Positions 1 to 10,619 of a stretch of 64,000 nucleotides of DNA are shown here, piece by piece. The DNA is from Solenopsis invicta (taxonomy: Eukaryota; Arthropoda; Insecta; Hymenoptera; Formicidae): the NCBI RefSeq assembly GCF_016802725.1, contig NC_052679.1:11442138-11506137 (forward strand), in the 5' to 3' direction. Each line of letters starts with the position of its first letter. Within the stretch, counting starts at the first letter, position 1. A model generated the notes under the pieces. That model searched no databases and was not told the origin of the DNA. It saw nothing but the letters and a program-made list of their open reading frames with translations. A program made the position numbers and the translations under genes.

Positions 1-500
1 TACCAATTTGAAGCCAAATCGGAGGGTTCACCTTTTCGGAACTTTATCCAATTGTTTAAAAAATAAGACTGTTTTTCATAATCTCAACCTGTTTTACTTA
101 CAAAGCGAGGTCCACCCCATCCTCCTATTGCCCTCGTAAGCAAAACAAAGTCTACAAATGTACTATTCCACATGGGTTTGCGACTTTTCACACAAAGCGA
201 GGTCCACTCCATTCCCCCCGTGTCCTCGTGAACGAAACGATGGGGGTCTACAGATGGGGAGTGTCCCAGTTGCGCACAAACCCGATTAGACACCACCAAT
301 CATAGCGACCGATGCATAGAGTATTACCGTACGTTGGGTTAGATTAGATTACGTGATTGGTGTCCGATCGGGTCTGTGCGTAACTGGGCCTTACTATACT
401 GTTCCACATGAGAAAAGTCGCAAACCCATGTGAAAGCCGGTCACAGAAAATGTAGGATTGTGTTGGGTTAAGTAAGTCGAAGAGGGGATGCAGGGGAAGG
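1..500. repeat. fold-back remnant interrupted by a MITE
   Basis: Two imperfect copies of a block starting CAAAGCGAGGTCCAC lie at about 102 and 199. The phrase 'tccacatgggtttgcgac' recurs inverted at about 400-440. The same phrases occur in the 1.1-kb fold-back at 46.9-48.0 kb (around 47340-47520), so this is a diverged relative of that family. A MITE sits between its arms at about 258-392. No coding sequence is seen. Confidence 0.55.
258..392. mobile_element. MITE, 'cagcggccgatgcctagag' family, copy 1
   Basis: The core (caccaccaatcatagcgaccgatgcatagag ... ttgggttagattagat ... gattggtgtcc) matches copies at 7676, 30556, 61539 and 63386, although the terminal bases differ from those copies (GATTAGACACC rather than CGATAGC). 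The ends form an inverted repeat (cccagttgcgcac / gtgcgtaactggg). The target duplication is not clear here. Confidence 0.6.
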
Positions 501-1337
501 CAGAGCCCTCCTCCGCCAAAGCGTTTATTTTTTACGCAAAATAGTACTGAAAATTAAACAATGTGTTTGTGTATTTAAATTTTTTTTAATGAGACGATTT
601 ATCAAAATAACCGTTTGGCATTAGAAATTATGTATAATAATCAATAAATTTGATTAATTCTCTAATATTTATCAAATTTTTTTATTAACCAAACAAATTG
701 AGAATTATTCATAATAACCGGTTATTATGTATAATAATCGATTAATCAAATTTACCGTAACATATACATATATAATATTGATTATTAAATAATATAATTG
801 TAAAATCTAATAATATATTGTAACACTATTAAAAAGTAACGATAAAATAACGAATCGTGTAACGGTAACGTGTTACATTTTTAACTTTTCAGATAATATT
901 TCCAACTCTAATAATAACTTAATTGTATTTTATTCTTCTACTAGTTGCTGGCAAAATAATAAAATTTCGGGAATAATAAAACTGAGTGTAATTGAAGAAA
1001 TAGAATTCAAGGTAAATCATCATCTTATTTTAATTGGCGCCATCATCATAATTAATGTAATTCTGATAATGTTTTGGAGAGTATTCAAAGGACGAACGCG
1101 ATATACAATACATTAATTTTAAGTGTGTAAATTGTTAGTCATGAACTATTCGTAAAATAATGTATGTTTGTATTCATGCATAAAGAATAAAAAAAGTGAC
1201 ACACTTAATTTAAATACAACGTAATGTAAGTACATATTAAAAAAAGTAAAATATAAATTTAAAAAATATAAATATACTTTAAATATATTTGTATTCTAAA
1301 TATAAATTATAAATATCAAAATGTTTTTAATATTTAC
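501..1337. other. AT-rich non-coding, Eps15 intron
   Basis: AT-rich sequence with short inverted phrases (for example the cataataacc motif at 709-740). No exon, RNA gene or clear transposon is seen. It lies downstream of the last visible Eps15 exon, so it is presumably the beginning of the next intron. Confidence 0.5.
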
Positions 1338-1497
1338 CACTATAGTTTCCCCAGCTTTTCGTATAGAAGGCGGTATCATTTCAGGAGTTAAACTCGCCGG
1401 AGGATCTATGCCATTGAGCTTTTGCTTGATAAGCCACATAGCGATGGCAAATTGTTCCTTATTCAGTTTTCCACTTTGACAAATGTCACACAAACTC
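1338..1497 (-). CDS. Eps-15: Eps15 exon 7 (second half of third EH domain)
   Basis: Endocytic adaptor exon. It opens with G, completing the TGG (Trp) codon split by the previous intron, and reads W-SLCDICQSGKLNKEQFAIAMW, the second EF-hand-like half of an EH domain, followed by a proline-rich PPASL..EMIPPS tail typical of the end of EH3 in Eps15. The acceptor AG is at 1498-1499 and the donor GTAAAT starts at 1337; the exon ends in phase 0. The EF loop is degenerate (Cys and Gln in calcium positions). The gene must continue left of base 1, where the coiled coil and DPF repeats of the family would be encoded. The boundaries are read from splice consensus, not from transcript data. Confidence 0.88.
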
Positions 1498-2537
1498 CTA
1501 ATTCATTAGTTTTTCATTACTATCATTGTCAATAATTTTCAATAAATTGTTCGTATACAGAGAAAATTTTCTCTTGTTAGAATTTAGTCTCAAAATTATG
1601 ATAATTGTAAGGCAAAAAAGAATTTAATCAAACATTTTTTTAAATATAATATAATTTAACATAATATAGTTTGATTAAATTTTATTAACATTTAATCCAA
1701 ATTTATTAAGGATTACATACACCTAGATAGGGCAAAACAATTAATTTTTTAATTCTTGCATTTTCTTATAAATAGTATGATGTCTTAACAATATTTTCCT
1801 AAAGTTTTAATTCAAAATATGCACAAATAAAAAAGTTATAGCGTTTTAAAGAGGCAGGCGTACGCCGGGTTAAACGTAAACTGAATACTTTAAACGCGTT
1901 TTTCTCGAAACCATGTTTTTCAAATCGGTACCCAAAATATTTCGAAAACAAATAGATATACCGGATTCGGATTTCTTTCTATTTATTCAGCATTAAAATA
2001 TGCACTTTTTGTCATAGGTTTTTTTTAGATCTTAGTTCTTTTTTAACAGCCAAAAACCGATTTAATTTTAAGCAATAATTCGGACTCTTAAATTCATATA
2101 AGTGCCATTTTGCAATAAATGCGAGTTTTGAAAATCAGCTACGACAAAAAGTAAATATAACTATATATTTTAAGAATATATTCCATTATTGTGTTTCGGA
2201 TGAACTGTGTAGATTCTATAATTAAATACCGCAAAAAACGTCAGCTAATATGCCTGATACTAACGGCGATATCTCTTTAATTTTTTAATATTATTTAATA
2301 TTAAATAAAACAATTATATTTTATTAACAAAACTATATATAAAATATTAATACCCCGATCAAACCCCGATTTGATACCTCTATGTTTAAAAAAAAAATTT
2401 ATACGGTTATTTTTAATGCCTCTAAGTGTACGTAACCTCCTTTTTTACAAAAAGTAAAATTCTTCAAGAGATCTATATTGTTCCATGAAAATTTTGAGAA
2501 TAATTCTCTCTAATAATGAAATAGCCTTGCTTGTTAC
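1498..2537 (-). other. Eps15 intron 6
   Basis: AT-rich intron of about 1 kb between exons 6 and 7. It contains an unpaired block at 1850-2030 with less AT (gaggcaggcgtacgccgggtt...) that looks like a repeat fragment, but no partner is found in this window. No coding sequence is seen. Confidence 0.6.
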
Positions 2538-2698
2538 CATATATGGGCTAACACGTGATGCGGAAGTTTGCTTTGTAGGAAGACATCCTTGATTTCTACA
2601 CCAGAAACAAATCCATCTCTGTCCAGATCAGCTTGCAAAAATAATTTTTCCGCGGCAATCTGATCTTCAGCCGAGACAACCCATTGTTGTGCGCTCGT
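2538..2698 (-). CDS. Eps-15: Eps15 exon 6 (first half of third EH domain)
   Basis: It encodes the start of EH3: TSAQQWVVSAEDQ, then an EF-hand loop DLDRDGFVSGVE with Asp at positions 1, 3 and 5 and Glu at 12, then KDVFLQSKLPHHVLAHIW. EH domains bind NPF tripeptides; in Eps15 they recruit epsin and related partners at clathrin-coated pits. The acceptor AG is at 2699-2700 and the donor GTAACA begins at 2537. The last Trp codon is split TG|G across the intron, and exon 7 supplies the G, which supports both boundaries. The exon has 161 nt, so it leaves phase 2. Confidence 0.88.
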
Positions 2699-4388
2699 CT
2701 AAGAATATACAATAAAAAGAAAATTAACAATTTTAAATAATACGAAAGTATTAGCGTCATAACCCAGTTAACGCTAAATATTCACAAAACGTTCATCCCA
2801 AAATAACTCTAAAAATATTCCAATATATGTTCAAATATTTACAAAATAAAAACAATATTCAAATGTTAGTAAAAAAACATACATATATTGAATATTTTTC
2901 GAAAATATTCAAAGAATATAGAATAATTGTTCAGAGAACATTCTATACATTCCAAAAAATTATAATTTTTCAAGAAACGTCAGGTCTCTAAATTTTTTTA
3001 ATAAAATTTTTAAATAAAATAATCAAAACGCATCACATTTAATTTTTCATTGGAACTCAATTTTGAAGATTTGCCTTCAAGAAATCTGTCCAGAACAGAA
3101 ATAAAAAAATCTCATAATGGGTCTCATTTATTTTACTCTATATGGTTTTTTTTATGAAACAGCTCCCTCGCATCTACTTGGCGGCAAATACTGCTCGTGA
3201 ATAAACATGTACTTTAATAGCACATATTAATATTCAAACAACATATTGCATGTCATTAACTTTTAAACATTCTGTAAACATTATTCTATTATTCCGTATA
3301 AAAAATATAAATAAATGTTAAATATTCTAATAACATATTTCCATTAAAAAAGTTCATATAAATATAAATCTAGAAACTCTTACATAATTTCTCAAAAAGA
3401 AAAAATTTTATTGTGAAATAGTAAAAGACAATTAACAAAAAAATCTTAAATAAAAATTATATAGTATGAAGTACAAATAATAATGGTTAGGTAATAAGAA
3501 TTAATTTTTGAAAGAATTGCTTTTGATTTCATATAAAATTCCATTTTTTTTTAAATAAAATTCTATGTTTTTTTACATAATATAATTCGTCAAATTATTT
3601 TGCATATAAAAATACTAAAATAGAACTATAAAAAATCAATAATCTAGAAGATTTTCATACTTTATTTCGACATAAAGTCAAGTTGTTTTCAAGATATTGC
3701 ATTGCATATTCACAATGAAATTCAGTTGTAACAAAAAAATATAAAACAATGATTAAGTAGATTATATGATATATAATAATTACTTTTATAATAATTATTT
3801 TTTACATCGGCACAAAATTAATATTTAGTAAGAAATATTATTTTAAAAATAGTTAAATATTATTTTAAAAATAGGTAAATAAGCGCGCTAACGCTGTGAC
3901 GTCATATGTTTTCATCTGATTGATTGTATTGTTGACTTCTACATTAGCTATACTCAAGAGCTACTTAAGAACCATTCAAAGAATCACATTTTGTATATTG
4001 TCTGTTCTCATATAAAGTATGATGTCATGACCAATAAAAGCGTGCGTCAGATCATTATTAGAAATTCAAATGTTTCCTTTCATTAATTGAATATATTTTA
4101 TGTTCAAATAATATAACTTGCAAAAATTAATAATTTCTAAAAAAAAATCCAATAAATTAAAAAAAAATTTTAATATTACAATCAAATTACTCTTGCCTCA
4201 AAAGCATTTCTAAATCCAAATTTATATAAACTTTTTTTAATGTTTGATTGATAGAAATATGTCCCTCTAAAATATTTGATACTTATTAATTTACACCTTG
4301 TACAAAATATTTGGAAAACAAATTAAATATTTTATGAATATTTAACGCTATCTGAAAAGTTTTAAATTATAGTTTAAATGATAAATAC
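2699..4388 (-). other. Eps15 intron 5
   Basis: AT-rich intron. Bases 2800-2960 carry repeated 'atattcaa' phrases. No ORF, RNA gene or intact transposon is recognised. Confidence 0.6.
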
Positions 4389-4622
4389 TTTCACAGCATC
4401 TAACCCAGTCAAGCTCGTCACACTCGTCGTGTTTGGTAAGGGTGGGATTGGCGGTGGTTGCGACTGAGGTGATGGTGACACTGCGATTGCCATACCTAAC
4501 GGCGTAGGAGACTTGGTTTTAGGGATAATAATGTCTTTCCTTTTACCAGGCGGCATTAACTCTGGTGGAAGTACACTTGGTATCGCGTATTTTTCCAGCG
4601 CTTTATATACAAGATGCATGGC
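4389..4622 (-). CDS. Eps-15: Eps15 exon 5 (end of second EH domain and linker)
   Basis: It begins [20 protein letters not shown], the conserved closing helix of an Eps15 EH2 domain, then a Pro/Ser/Thr-rich linker ([14 protein letters not shown]) before EH3. The acceptor AG is at 4623-4624. The preceding exon ends ...HEFVV and joins in phase 0 to give the family-typical EFVV-AMHLVY. The 3' boundary is less certain: a donor GTATTT at 4388 gives an exon of 234 nt, while an alternative GTGAAA at 4394 gives 228 nt. Both keep phase 0 with exon 6. Confidence 0.85.
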
Positions 4623-4976
4623 CTGTACAATAACAATAAAAAAGATAAAAAAAGAAAGTGTAATTTAATTAATACAAATATTGTTATATCGCATAGAAAA
4701 TAAATAATAATATTTATGGTCTAAAATATTTTTCAACACTTTTCTGAGGAAAAAATTATTATCATATTTTTTAAGAATTTTTTATATTTTATATATGTAA
4801 AGATTAAAAGATTAAATCTTTTAATCATAAATCTTGAAGATTTTATAAGTATTTTTCAAAAATAAGAAATCTTAAAAGTCTTAGAATATTTTAGAAATCA
4901 CAAAAAAGATGTAAATTATCTGAACACTTCTAAAAGGTATTCCAGTTCTTAGAAAAAAAAAGTTCTCCCATTTTGG

Positions 4977-5941
4977 GCTATCCATGTCCAGTCATCAACC
5001 ATATATGTATAATTTTGTAGATAATAAAAGTAGCATTACAGAAAATATAGATTTAGATCCTCACATTCCCGCCGAAAATAGTTCTAATTTCCTAATGGTG
5101 TCATTTTATTCGTTCGACGGTTTATCAAAATTGTCCAATACGACAATAATACAAGCATTATTCTGCTACAATATAAACATGGCATCGTGTTTTATTAACA
5201 CAAAAGCTTGAACTGTTTTCAAGCTTTAAAGAATATTGGATATATACAAAGTGTCCCATTTTAACTTTTGCATCAAAATATTTCGCATAAAAGATATAGG
5301 AATATGTTTCAAACAAAAGTTGTAAGATACAAAGGAAAACATAAAAAGATTATAAAGCTTAAAAATTACATTATACATTATACACATTATAACTCAGAAA
5401 GTACTCAATGAAAAGTAATTTACTTATAGTTTTGGAAAACTCTTGACACCAGCTATTAGACTCCGAAATCAAAAAGTGTTGTTTTTTTTTTTAAATTGAT
5501 GTTACCTTGATCTGACCTTAGCGACGTCATCCAATGATCAAACTAATAGTATCTTCTTACGTCCCCTTTCGAACCTTACAACTTTTGTTTGAAACATTTT
5601 CCCATAACAAGAAGCGCGGTTGCGAGAAACGCGTTAGCGAAAAACCGCATCTTTTATACTTTAGAAGATATTTTGATGCAAAAGTTAAAATAGAACACCT
5701 CATGTATATCCAATATTTTTTAAAGTTCGAATACAGTCTAGACATGTTAATAAAACACGATACCATATCAATACCATGTAACAGAACGTAATATTTGTCG
5801 TATTGGAAAACTCTAACGATGAGTCGTCGTATGAATAAAATGACACCATTAGGTCAAAATTTTCAACAGAGGTTTTAAAAATCTAAATCTATATTTTAGA
5901 TCCTCAAAATTATATATGATTAGTGACTGGAGGCGGATAGC
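4977..5941. mobile_element. fold-back element of about 965 bp
   Basis: The ends GGCTATCC / GGATAGC and long arms match in reverse complement: left tcctaatggtgtcattttatt, ...gcatcgtgttttattaaca..., gaatattggatatata..., ttttaacttttgcatcaaaatat pairs with right arm 5580-5940. The loop (about 5400-5580) carries 'cttgatctgaccttagcgacgtcatccaa' and 'acttttgtttgaaaca', phrases shared with the CAGGGTG fold-backs at 14092 and 18285. The small ORFs inside are arm translations without homology. Confidence 0.75.
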
Positions 5942-6420
5942 ACAAAACCACCTATAAAAATGAGTAAAGTTCTTTGAAAAATTTTCTAAAAAGTTATAAA
6001 ATTATACAAATTATTTAAATTGTTACAAAATTTTCAAAAAATTATGTAAAAAGTTCTCATAACATATTATATTTGTAAAAACTATTTATATTTTATATTT
6101 TATAAGTTTCCTAAAAGATTTCCTTAAGTCTCTTCAGAATATATAAGCTTTTTTGGAAAATTAAATATAAAAATTCTAGAAATCTTAAAATATTTCAGAA
6201 TTTACATATACCTATAAAATTTCTAGAAAAGATATAAACTCTTTAGAATTTACATATAAAGAATTCTAAAAAAGATGTAGATTCTTTCAAGACTTCTAAA
6301 ACATTCCAATTTGTACAAAAAAATTTGAAAAATTTCTTAAAAAGTTATAAAATTATGTAGTTAGAAATTATAATTATTATAAAAATTCTGAAGTTAATAA
6401 GAAACTCTAAATACATTATT
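5942..6420. repeat. dispersed AT-rich repeat tract
   Basis: Degenerate repeats of a pattern like 'aatttacatatac.tataaaatttctagaaaagatataaact.ttagaa'. The same style recurs at 4740-4960, 7100-7390, 36640-36860 and 53570-53830 (inverted 56820-57060). No coding content. Confidence 0.5.
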
Positions 6421-7080
6421 CAATAAAATTAAAGCATCATTTAAAATCAACACTAAAAAGGATTAAATTTAAAGTAATGTATCTTTGCAAAAAATAGTCG
6501 CAGAGCGATATTTAAAAAATCGTTTTAAAGATTAGAACTTCGTCTTTCAAATGCTTAAAACCGTTTCTCAGATTTTTAGAGAAAACACATAAAACACCTA
6601 AAAATACACTACTCATCACTTGAAATCGTCATAGCTCCAGTAAAAAAAAATATCGTAGCGTAAAGATTAAAAAAGTACTTTAAAAAGAAAAGGTTATATT
6701 TTACGACGGCTGCGTTCCGAAATTCATTGCCAGTACTGAAAACCTATAGTATACATGAGATGAATTATAGATTTTCAGTACTGACAGTGTATATCAAATT
6801 GCAGCTAATATAAGTAAAAAGCAGAAAAAATTTTATTCTGTGTACCATAATTAAAGTTTTATCTTCAATTTTTCAAGGTTTACTTTTAGGTTTACTGTTT
6901 CTAGTAAAATCGTTGCATAAAAACAGAGTTCGAGAAACATTCAAGACGAAATATTAAGCTTTAAACGTTTTTTTAAACATCCTTCTGCGACTATTTTTCA
7001 CAAAGATTCATTACTTTGAATTTAGTTTTGTGAGCGCTAATTTCAAATAATGCTTTAATTTTGTTAAATGTTATATAAAA
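6420..7080. mobile_element. fold-back element with nested MITE
   Basis: The left arm (attaaagcatcatttaaaat...aaagtaatgtatctttgcaaaaaatagtcgcag) pairs with the right arm at 6960-7070 (ctgcgactatttttcacaaagattcattacttt...). The loop contains the 'ggctgcgttccga' MITE at 6708-6804. Confidence 0.65.
6708..6804. mobile_element. GGCTGTGTTCCG MITE, diverged copy
   Basis: Reads ggctgcgttccgaaattcattgccagtactgaaaa...ttttcagtactgacagt. It is homologous to the two identical copies at 28146 and 44004, but its right end is eroded. Confidence 0.7.
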
Positions 7081-7675
7081 TTTTATTATGTTATATTTTT
7101 CTTCATATTTTACATTTATAAAAATTTTCAAAAAATGCCTATCTTTTTTAACATTTTTCTATATATGTAAATTTTAAAATATTTTGAGATTTTTCAATTT
7201 TCTCAATCTATAATTTAAAAAAAAAAAATCTGACGAAATTTTATAATACTTTATTTTTTTCAAAAATTATAGCTTAAAAATATTTTTAAATCATAAAATA
7301 TTTAAGAATTTGCATATATAGAAAAATTCTATAGAAAAGATATAAATTATCACATTTCTGAATAGTATTTCACAAAAAATCTGAAAATTTTCTAGCAATC
7401 AGTAAATTAACTCCAAATTGATGAAAATGTCAAACATAAAGTTAGTAGTCTGTCAGTCATAACAGTTCTTAGTGTTGAATAATTTTTACAATCTCCAACT
7501 TATTCAAACTGCAGGTCGCATATTCATCAGACTTAAAACAGTCATAAAACTAGAATACATAATATTAATGCTTCAGAAGCATCTATAAAATCCTCTTCTT
7601 TCCTCGGAAAAACTAAAGAATTTTATTGTAAAAAAATAACACCTCAATCAGGATTTAAATCTGGATATTCCTACA

Positions 7676-7813
7676 GACAAATCCCGATAGCACACGGGAC
7701 CGATAGCACCACTCACAGCGGCCTATGCCTAGAGTTTTTCCGTTAGTTAAGTTAGATAAATCAAAATGATTGGTTAGTGGGCTATCGTACCATGCGTTAT
7801 CAGATCCCGTCCT
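7676..7813. mobile_element. CGATAGC MITE with 9-bp duplication
   Basis: The terminal inverted repeat around ATCCCGATAGC / GTTATCAGATCCCGT flanks the family core 'cagcggcctatgcctagagtttttccgtt'. It is flanked on both sides by ATTCCTACA (7667-7675 and 7814-7822), a 9-bp target duplication of the length made by Mutator-like transposases. Confidence 0.85.
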
Positions 7814-7823
7814 ATTCCTACAT

Positions 7824-8348
7824 GCGGATATTTTATCAATTCAACTGGCTTGTAGTAAATACTTCTTGCAATAATTAATATATGTGAAATAAACATCTTT
7901 TTCAAGTAACGCGCAATAAACAATAAGTTAAAGTTGGACTGACAAAAACATGAAGTTAGCAGGCAAATGTTAGTTATTATAGTTCTTAGCTATTATTTTC
8001 TAAAAAGTTATAAAATTATAAATTATCAATTAAAAATTTCGGAAAAATTTAAAAAAAATTGTATAAAAAGACAAATTATAAAAAAAAAAAATTGTAAGAA
8101 AAATCTTCACCAGTTAACATTACACTGCTATACATTGTTTCCTTTTTTTTCAGCAATACTACAGCACTCATACGTTAATGGCAAATTATTTCGGTATACA
8201 GGGCATCAGTAGAATCCGGACAAATCCATTGTGAGTTTTCAGAATCACTTACTTTAATAAAAAATAACAATCATAAAAAATATTTTTATATTTGGATTGG
8301 GGCATCCCTAAAAAACAATTTTATTCTATATAGCCTTACTCTACTTCA
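7824..8348. other. AT-rich, no gene seen
   Basis: A/T-homopolymer-rich intron sequence. The phrase tacagggcatcagtagaatcc at about 8199 may be an eroded transposon end belonging to the adjacent mariner remnant, but no partner end was found. Confidence 0.4.
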
Positions 8349-8778
8349 ATAACCGCTTCAATTTTGGGTCAAAAGCGCGCACATGCCTTTGTCAAAAACT
8401 CCTTCATACTCGCGAACGATGCCTCAATAGCGGCTTTCAGCAACGTTAGGATGTCGAGTCTTGTTGGAGTGTCACTCAAACACACTACACACAAAATAAT
8501 CCAGCGGATAAAGTCCGGGCTGTTAGCAGGCCAAAATTCCTTACTCCGACACATGCTCATGTTTTCAAAGAGCCGATTCTACACTAAGTAGCCGTTTAAG
8601 AATCTTCTTCAAACCCTTCAAAAGCCGTATAGTGATGAATAATGTCGTAAACCGTTGATTTCGAGTAATCGGAGAACTTTATTATTTCGGACACGGTACA
8701 TCCAGCACAAAGATTTTCAACAAGCACGGCTCTTCGATTATATTCTGGACACGGTATCCGGTCATTGGTCGAAAACAA
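8349..8778 (-). pseudogene. mariner/Tc1-type transposase remnant
   Basis: Read right to left, an N-terminal helix-turn-helix piece (CPEYNRRAVLVENLCAGCTV, then SEIIKFSDYSKSTVYDI) ends at a stop. It is followed by a C-terminal piece in another frame containing EFWPANSPDFIRW, an altered form of the WPxxSPDLNPxD motif of mariner-type DDD/DDE transposases, and KAAIEASFASM. The middle of the protein, including the first two catalytic Asp residues, is deleted. It is non-functional and lies inside Eps15 intron 4. The family call rests on these two motifs only. Confidence 0.7.
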
Positions 8779-9268
8779 TTGATCAAAAACAATTCGTCAA
8801 AAATCAATTCATCAAACGAACAATTGATCGAAAGACAATTCGTCGAAAGGAAATTGATCGAAAGAACAATTGATCAAAGGGATAATTGGTCAAAAGGAAA
8901 AATTGGTCAAAAATATAACATGTCAAAATTGATAATTATCTAGACCTAATTATCACAATTTGGCCATAATTTCAAATCTAATATCGCAATGTCAATTAGA
9001 TATCCTTGGCTAAATTACAACTAACATAGAGTTGGCTTAAGTTAAAAAAATATGGAGAGGGGGTACAGGGGGAGGGGCAAAGACCCTCCCCCGCTCACGC
9101 ATTCTCTGTACCAAATGGATTTCTCAATTTGTTTTCCAGATTGTATTTTCGACCAATTGTCCTTTCGACCAATTTTCTTTCGACAAACTGTCTTTCGATC
9201 AATTATCCGTTCGATGAATTGATTTTTGACGAATTGTTTTCAACCAATTGTCACCTCTGAACACTGCT
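8758..9268. mobile_element. inverted-repeat element with iterated 'caattgatcgaaaga' termini
   Basis: The left arm (8758-8925) is a run of degenerate 14-16-bp units such as acaattgatcgaaag, acaattcgtcgaaagg and aattggtcaaaagg. The right arm (9125-9268) is its reverse complement. The centre is AT-rich and ends in a G-rich block (gggggtacagggggaggggc). No ORF of its own. The superfamily is not assigned. Confidence 0.7.
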
Positions 9269-9432
9269 TAACTAGCTCGGCCATGACAAAATTATGTTTT
9301 TGTTTCCAATGGATGAAACTTACTTGAATGCTATCTAGTTGCTGGCTCACAAGTTATTATATGTCAAAAATTTTAATTTGAAAATTGTCCAGATTCTACT
9401 GGTGTACGTGCAAAGAAGCAATCAATACTTAC

Positions 9433-9708
9433 AACTACAAATTCATGTCTATCCAGCATACCGTCCTTATCCATATCCGCCAAGTCCCAAATCTTGCCGA
9501 GGGTATCCAAAGGAAGTTTGCTATCCATAAGAACACCTTTTACCTTATTTCCAGATATATATCCATTAGATGGTTGCAAGCTATCAAAAAGCTGGTCGTA
9601 TTTCGCCCGTTCCGTAGGATTAATTGACCAATCTCCGTTACTGATGGATGTTATTACAGGTAAAGCGTTGGTAATAGTTTTTTTCTGCGGAATGGCTGGA
9701 ATATCTCC
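9433..9708 (-). CDS. Eps-15: Eps15 exon 4 (second EH domain)
   Basis: It encodes a 92-residue segment: GDIPAIP linker, then EH2 starting DWSINPTERAKYDQLFDSL, GNKVKGVLMDSKLPLDTLGK, and IWDLADMDKDGMLDRHEFVV. The EF-hand loop D-M-D-K-D-G-M-L-D-R-H-E has every calcium-ligand position filled, as expected of a calcium-binding EH2. The Trp of IWDLAD is the NPF-pocket residue of the family. The acceptor AG is at 9709-9710 and the donor GTAAGT starts at 9432. Phase 0 at both ends joins PPPKM|GDIP upstream and EFVV|AMHL downstream. Confidence 0.93.
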
Positions 9709-9978
9709 CTAACAACAAAACGACAGGCAATGTAATGTTTGCATCTGATGCTGCAAAAACAACTTTTGTACATAAAAACTCAATATATAAACACTGAATC
9801 AACATTTCAGAAACGTTAAACTGCAACATTGCGAGTGTTAAATCAACATATATTTTAAAACGTATATTTAATTTTCAAAAGATATTTATAAATATTTATT
9901 AAAATAATTGGTTAAATATCTTTTGTAGACATTTCAATTCAAAATGTGTAAAAATTGTTCATTATTTCAATATTTATT

Positions 9979-10057
9979 TTGTGTGTGTGTACGTGTGTGT
10001 GCGTGCGTGCGTGCGCGCGCGCGCGCGCACACACGCACGCACACACACACACACACG
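9979..10057. repeat. (GT)n-(GC)n-(CA)n palindromic microsatellite
   Basis: gtgtgtgt...gcgtgcgtgcgcgcgcgcgcgcgcacacac...acacac: alternating purine-pyrimidine throughout about 79 bp and self-complementary about its GC centre. It directly abuts the CAGGGTG end of the 8.2-kb fold-back. Confidence 0.9.
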
Positions 10058-10619
10058 CAGGGTGTCATAAAACAATCGTTTTTGCTCTCGTGGGTTGATA
10101 GAGCAAGTCAAACTGAGAAGAAAAGTTCTTTAACATTTTTTGTTATTTGCAATAATTAACAATATAAAAATTAGTAAAGTTCGGCAAATGAGCAAGTATT
10201 TTCCCTGTCTACCGCACGCGGGGTCCGCCCGTCTGTCGGTGGGCTAGGAGCAGTTGCGAGAGGCGGCGTGGTAAGGAGAAAGAAGCAACAATAGCTACCG
10301 GCCAGCGCGCTGGCGCTCGGCTGCCACAAACGCAAAGCCGCGCACGCACGTGGTAGCGCGGAAGAGATCGGAAAGCAGGCTGAAGTTGGTGGGGCGCAGT
10401 TTATCGTGCATCTTCCTCGTTTGACACATGCTCAAGAGAGAAAGCATGATACGACGTAACATTATGGAGAAATGCGGTGTTCTCTGCTCTGCATTATGCG
10501 AGCGGTATACGTAATATCACGGTTGATTGCGCACTGTATTAATTTTTAATTGCATAAAGAAATTTACTCGGATTCGAAGATTTGTTTAAAAAATAATGTA
10601 AATAGAATTACGATTCTCA

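Larger units (their letters stand above)
4623..9432 (-). other. Eps15 intron 4, transposon-filled
   Basis: A 4.8-kb intron holding, from left to right: AT-rich repeat tracts, a 965-bp fold-back (4977-5941), a second fold-back (about 6420-7080) with a MITE in its loop, a 9-bp-duplicating MITE (7676-7813), a mariner pseudogene (8349-8778) and an inverted-repeat element (8758-9268). Between them are AT-rich tracts of the 'gaaaaattct..aaaaaagatataaa' type (4740-4960, 5970-6360, 7100-7390). Confidence 0.7.
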
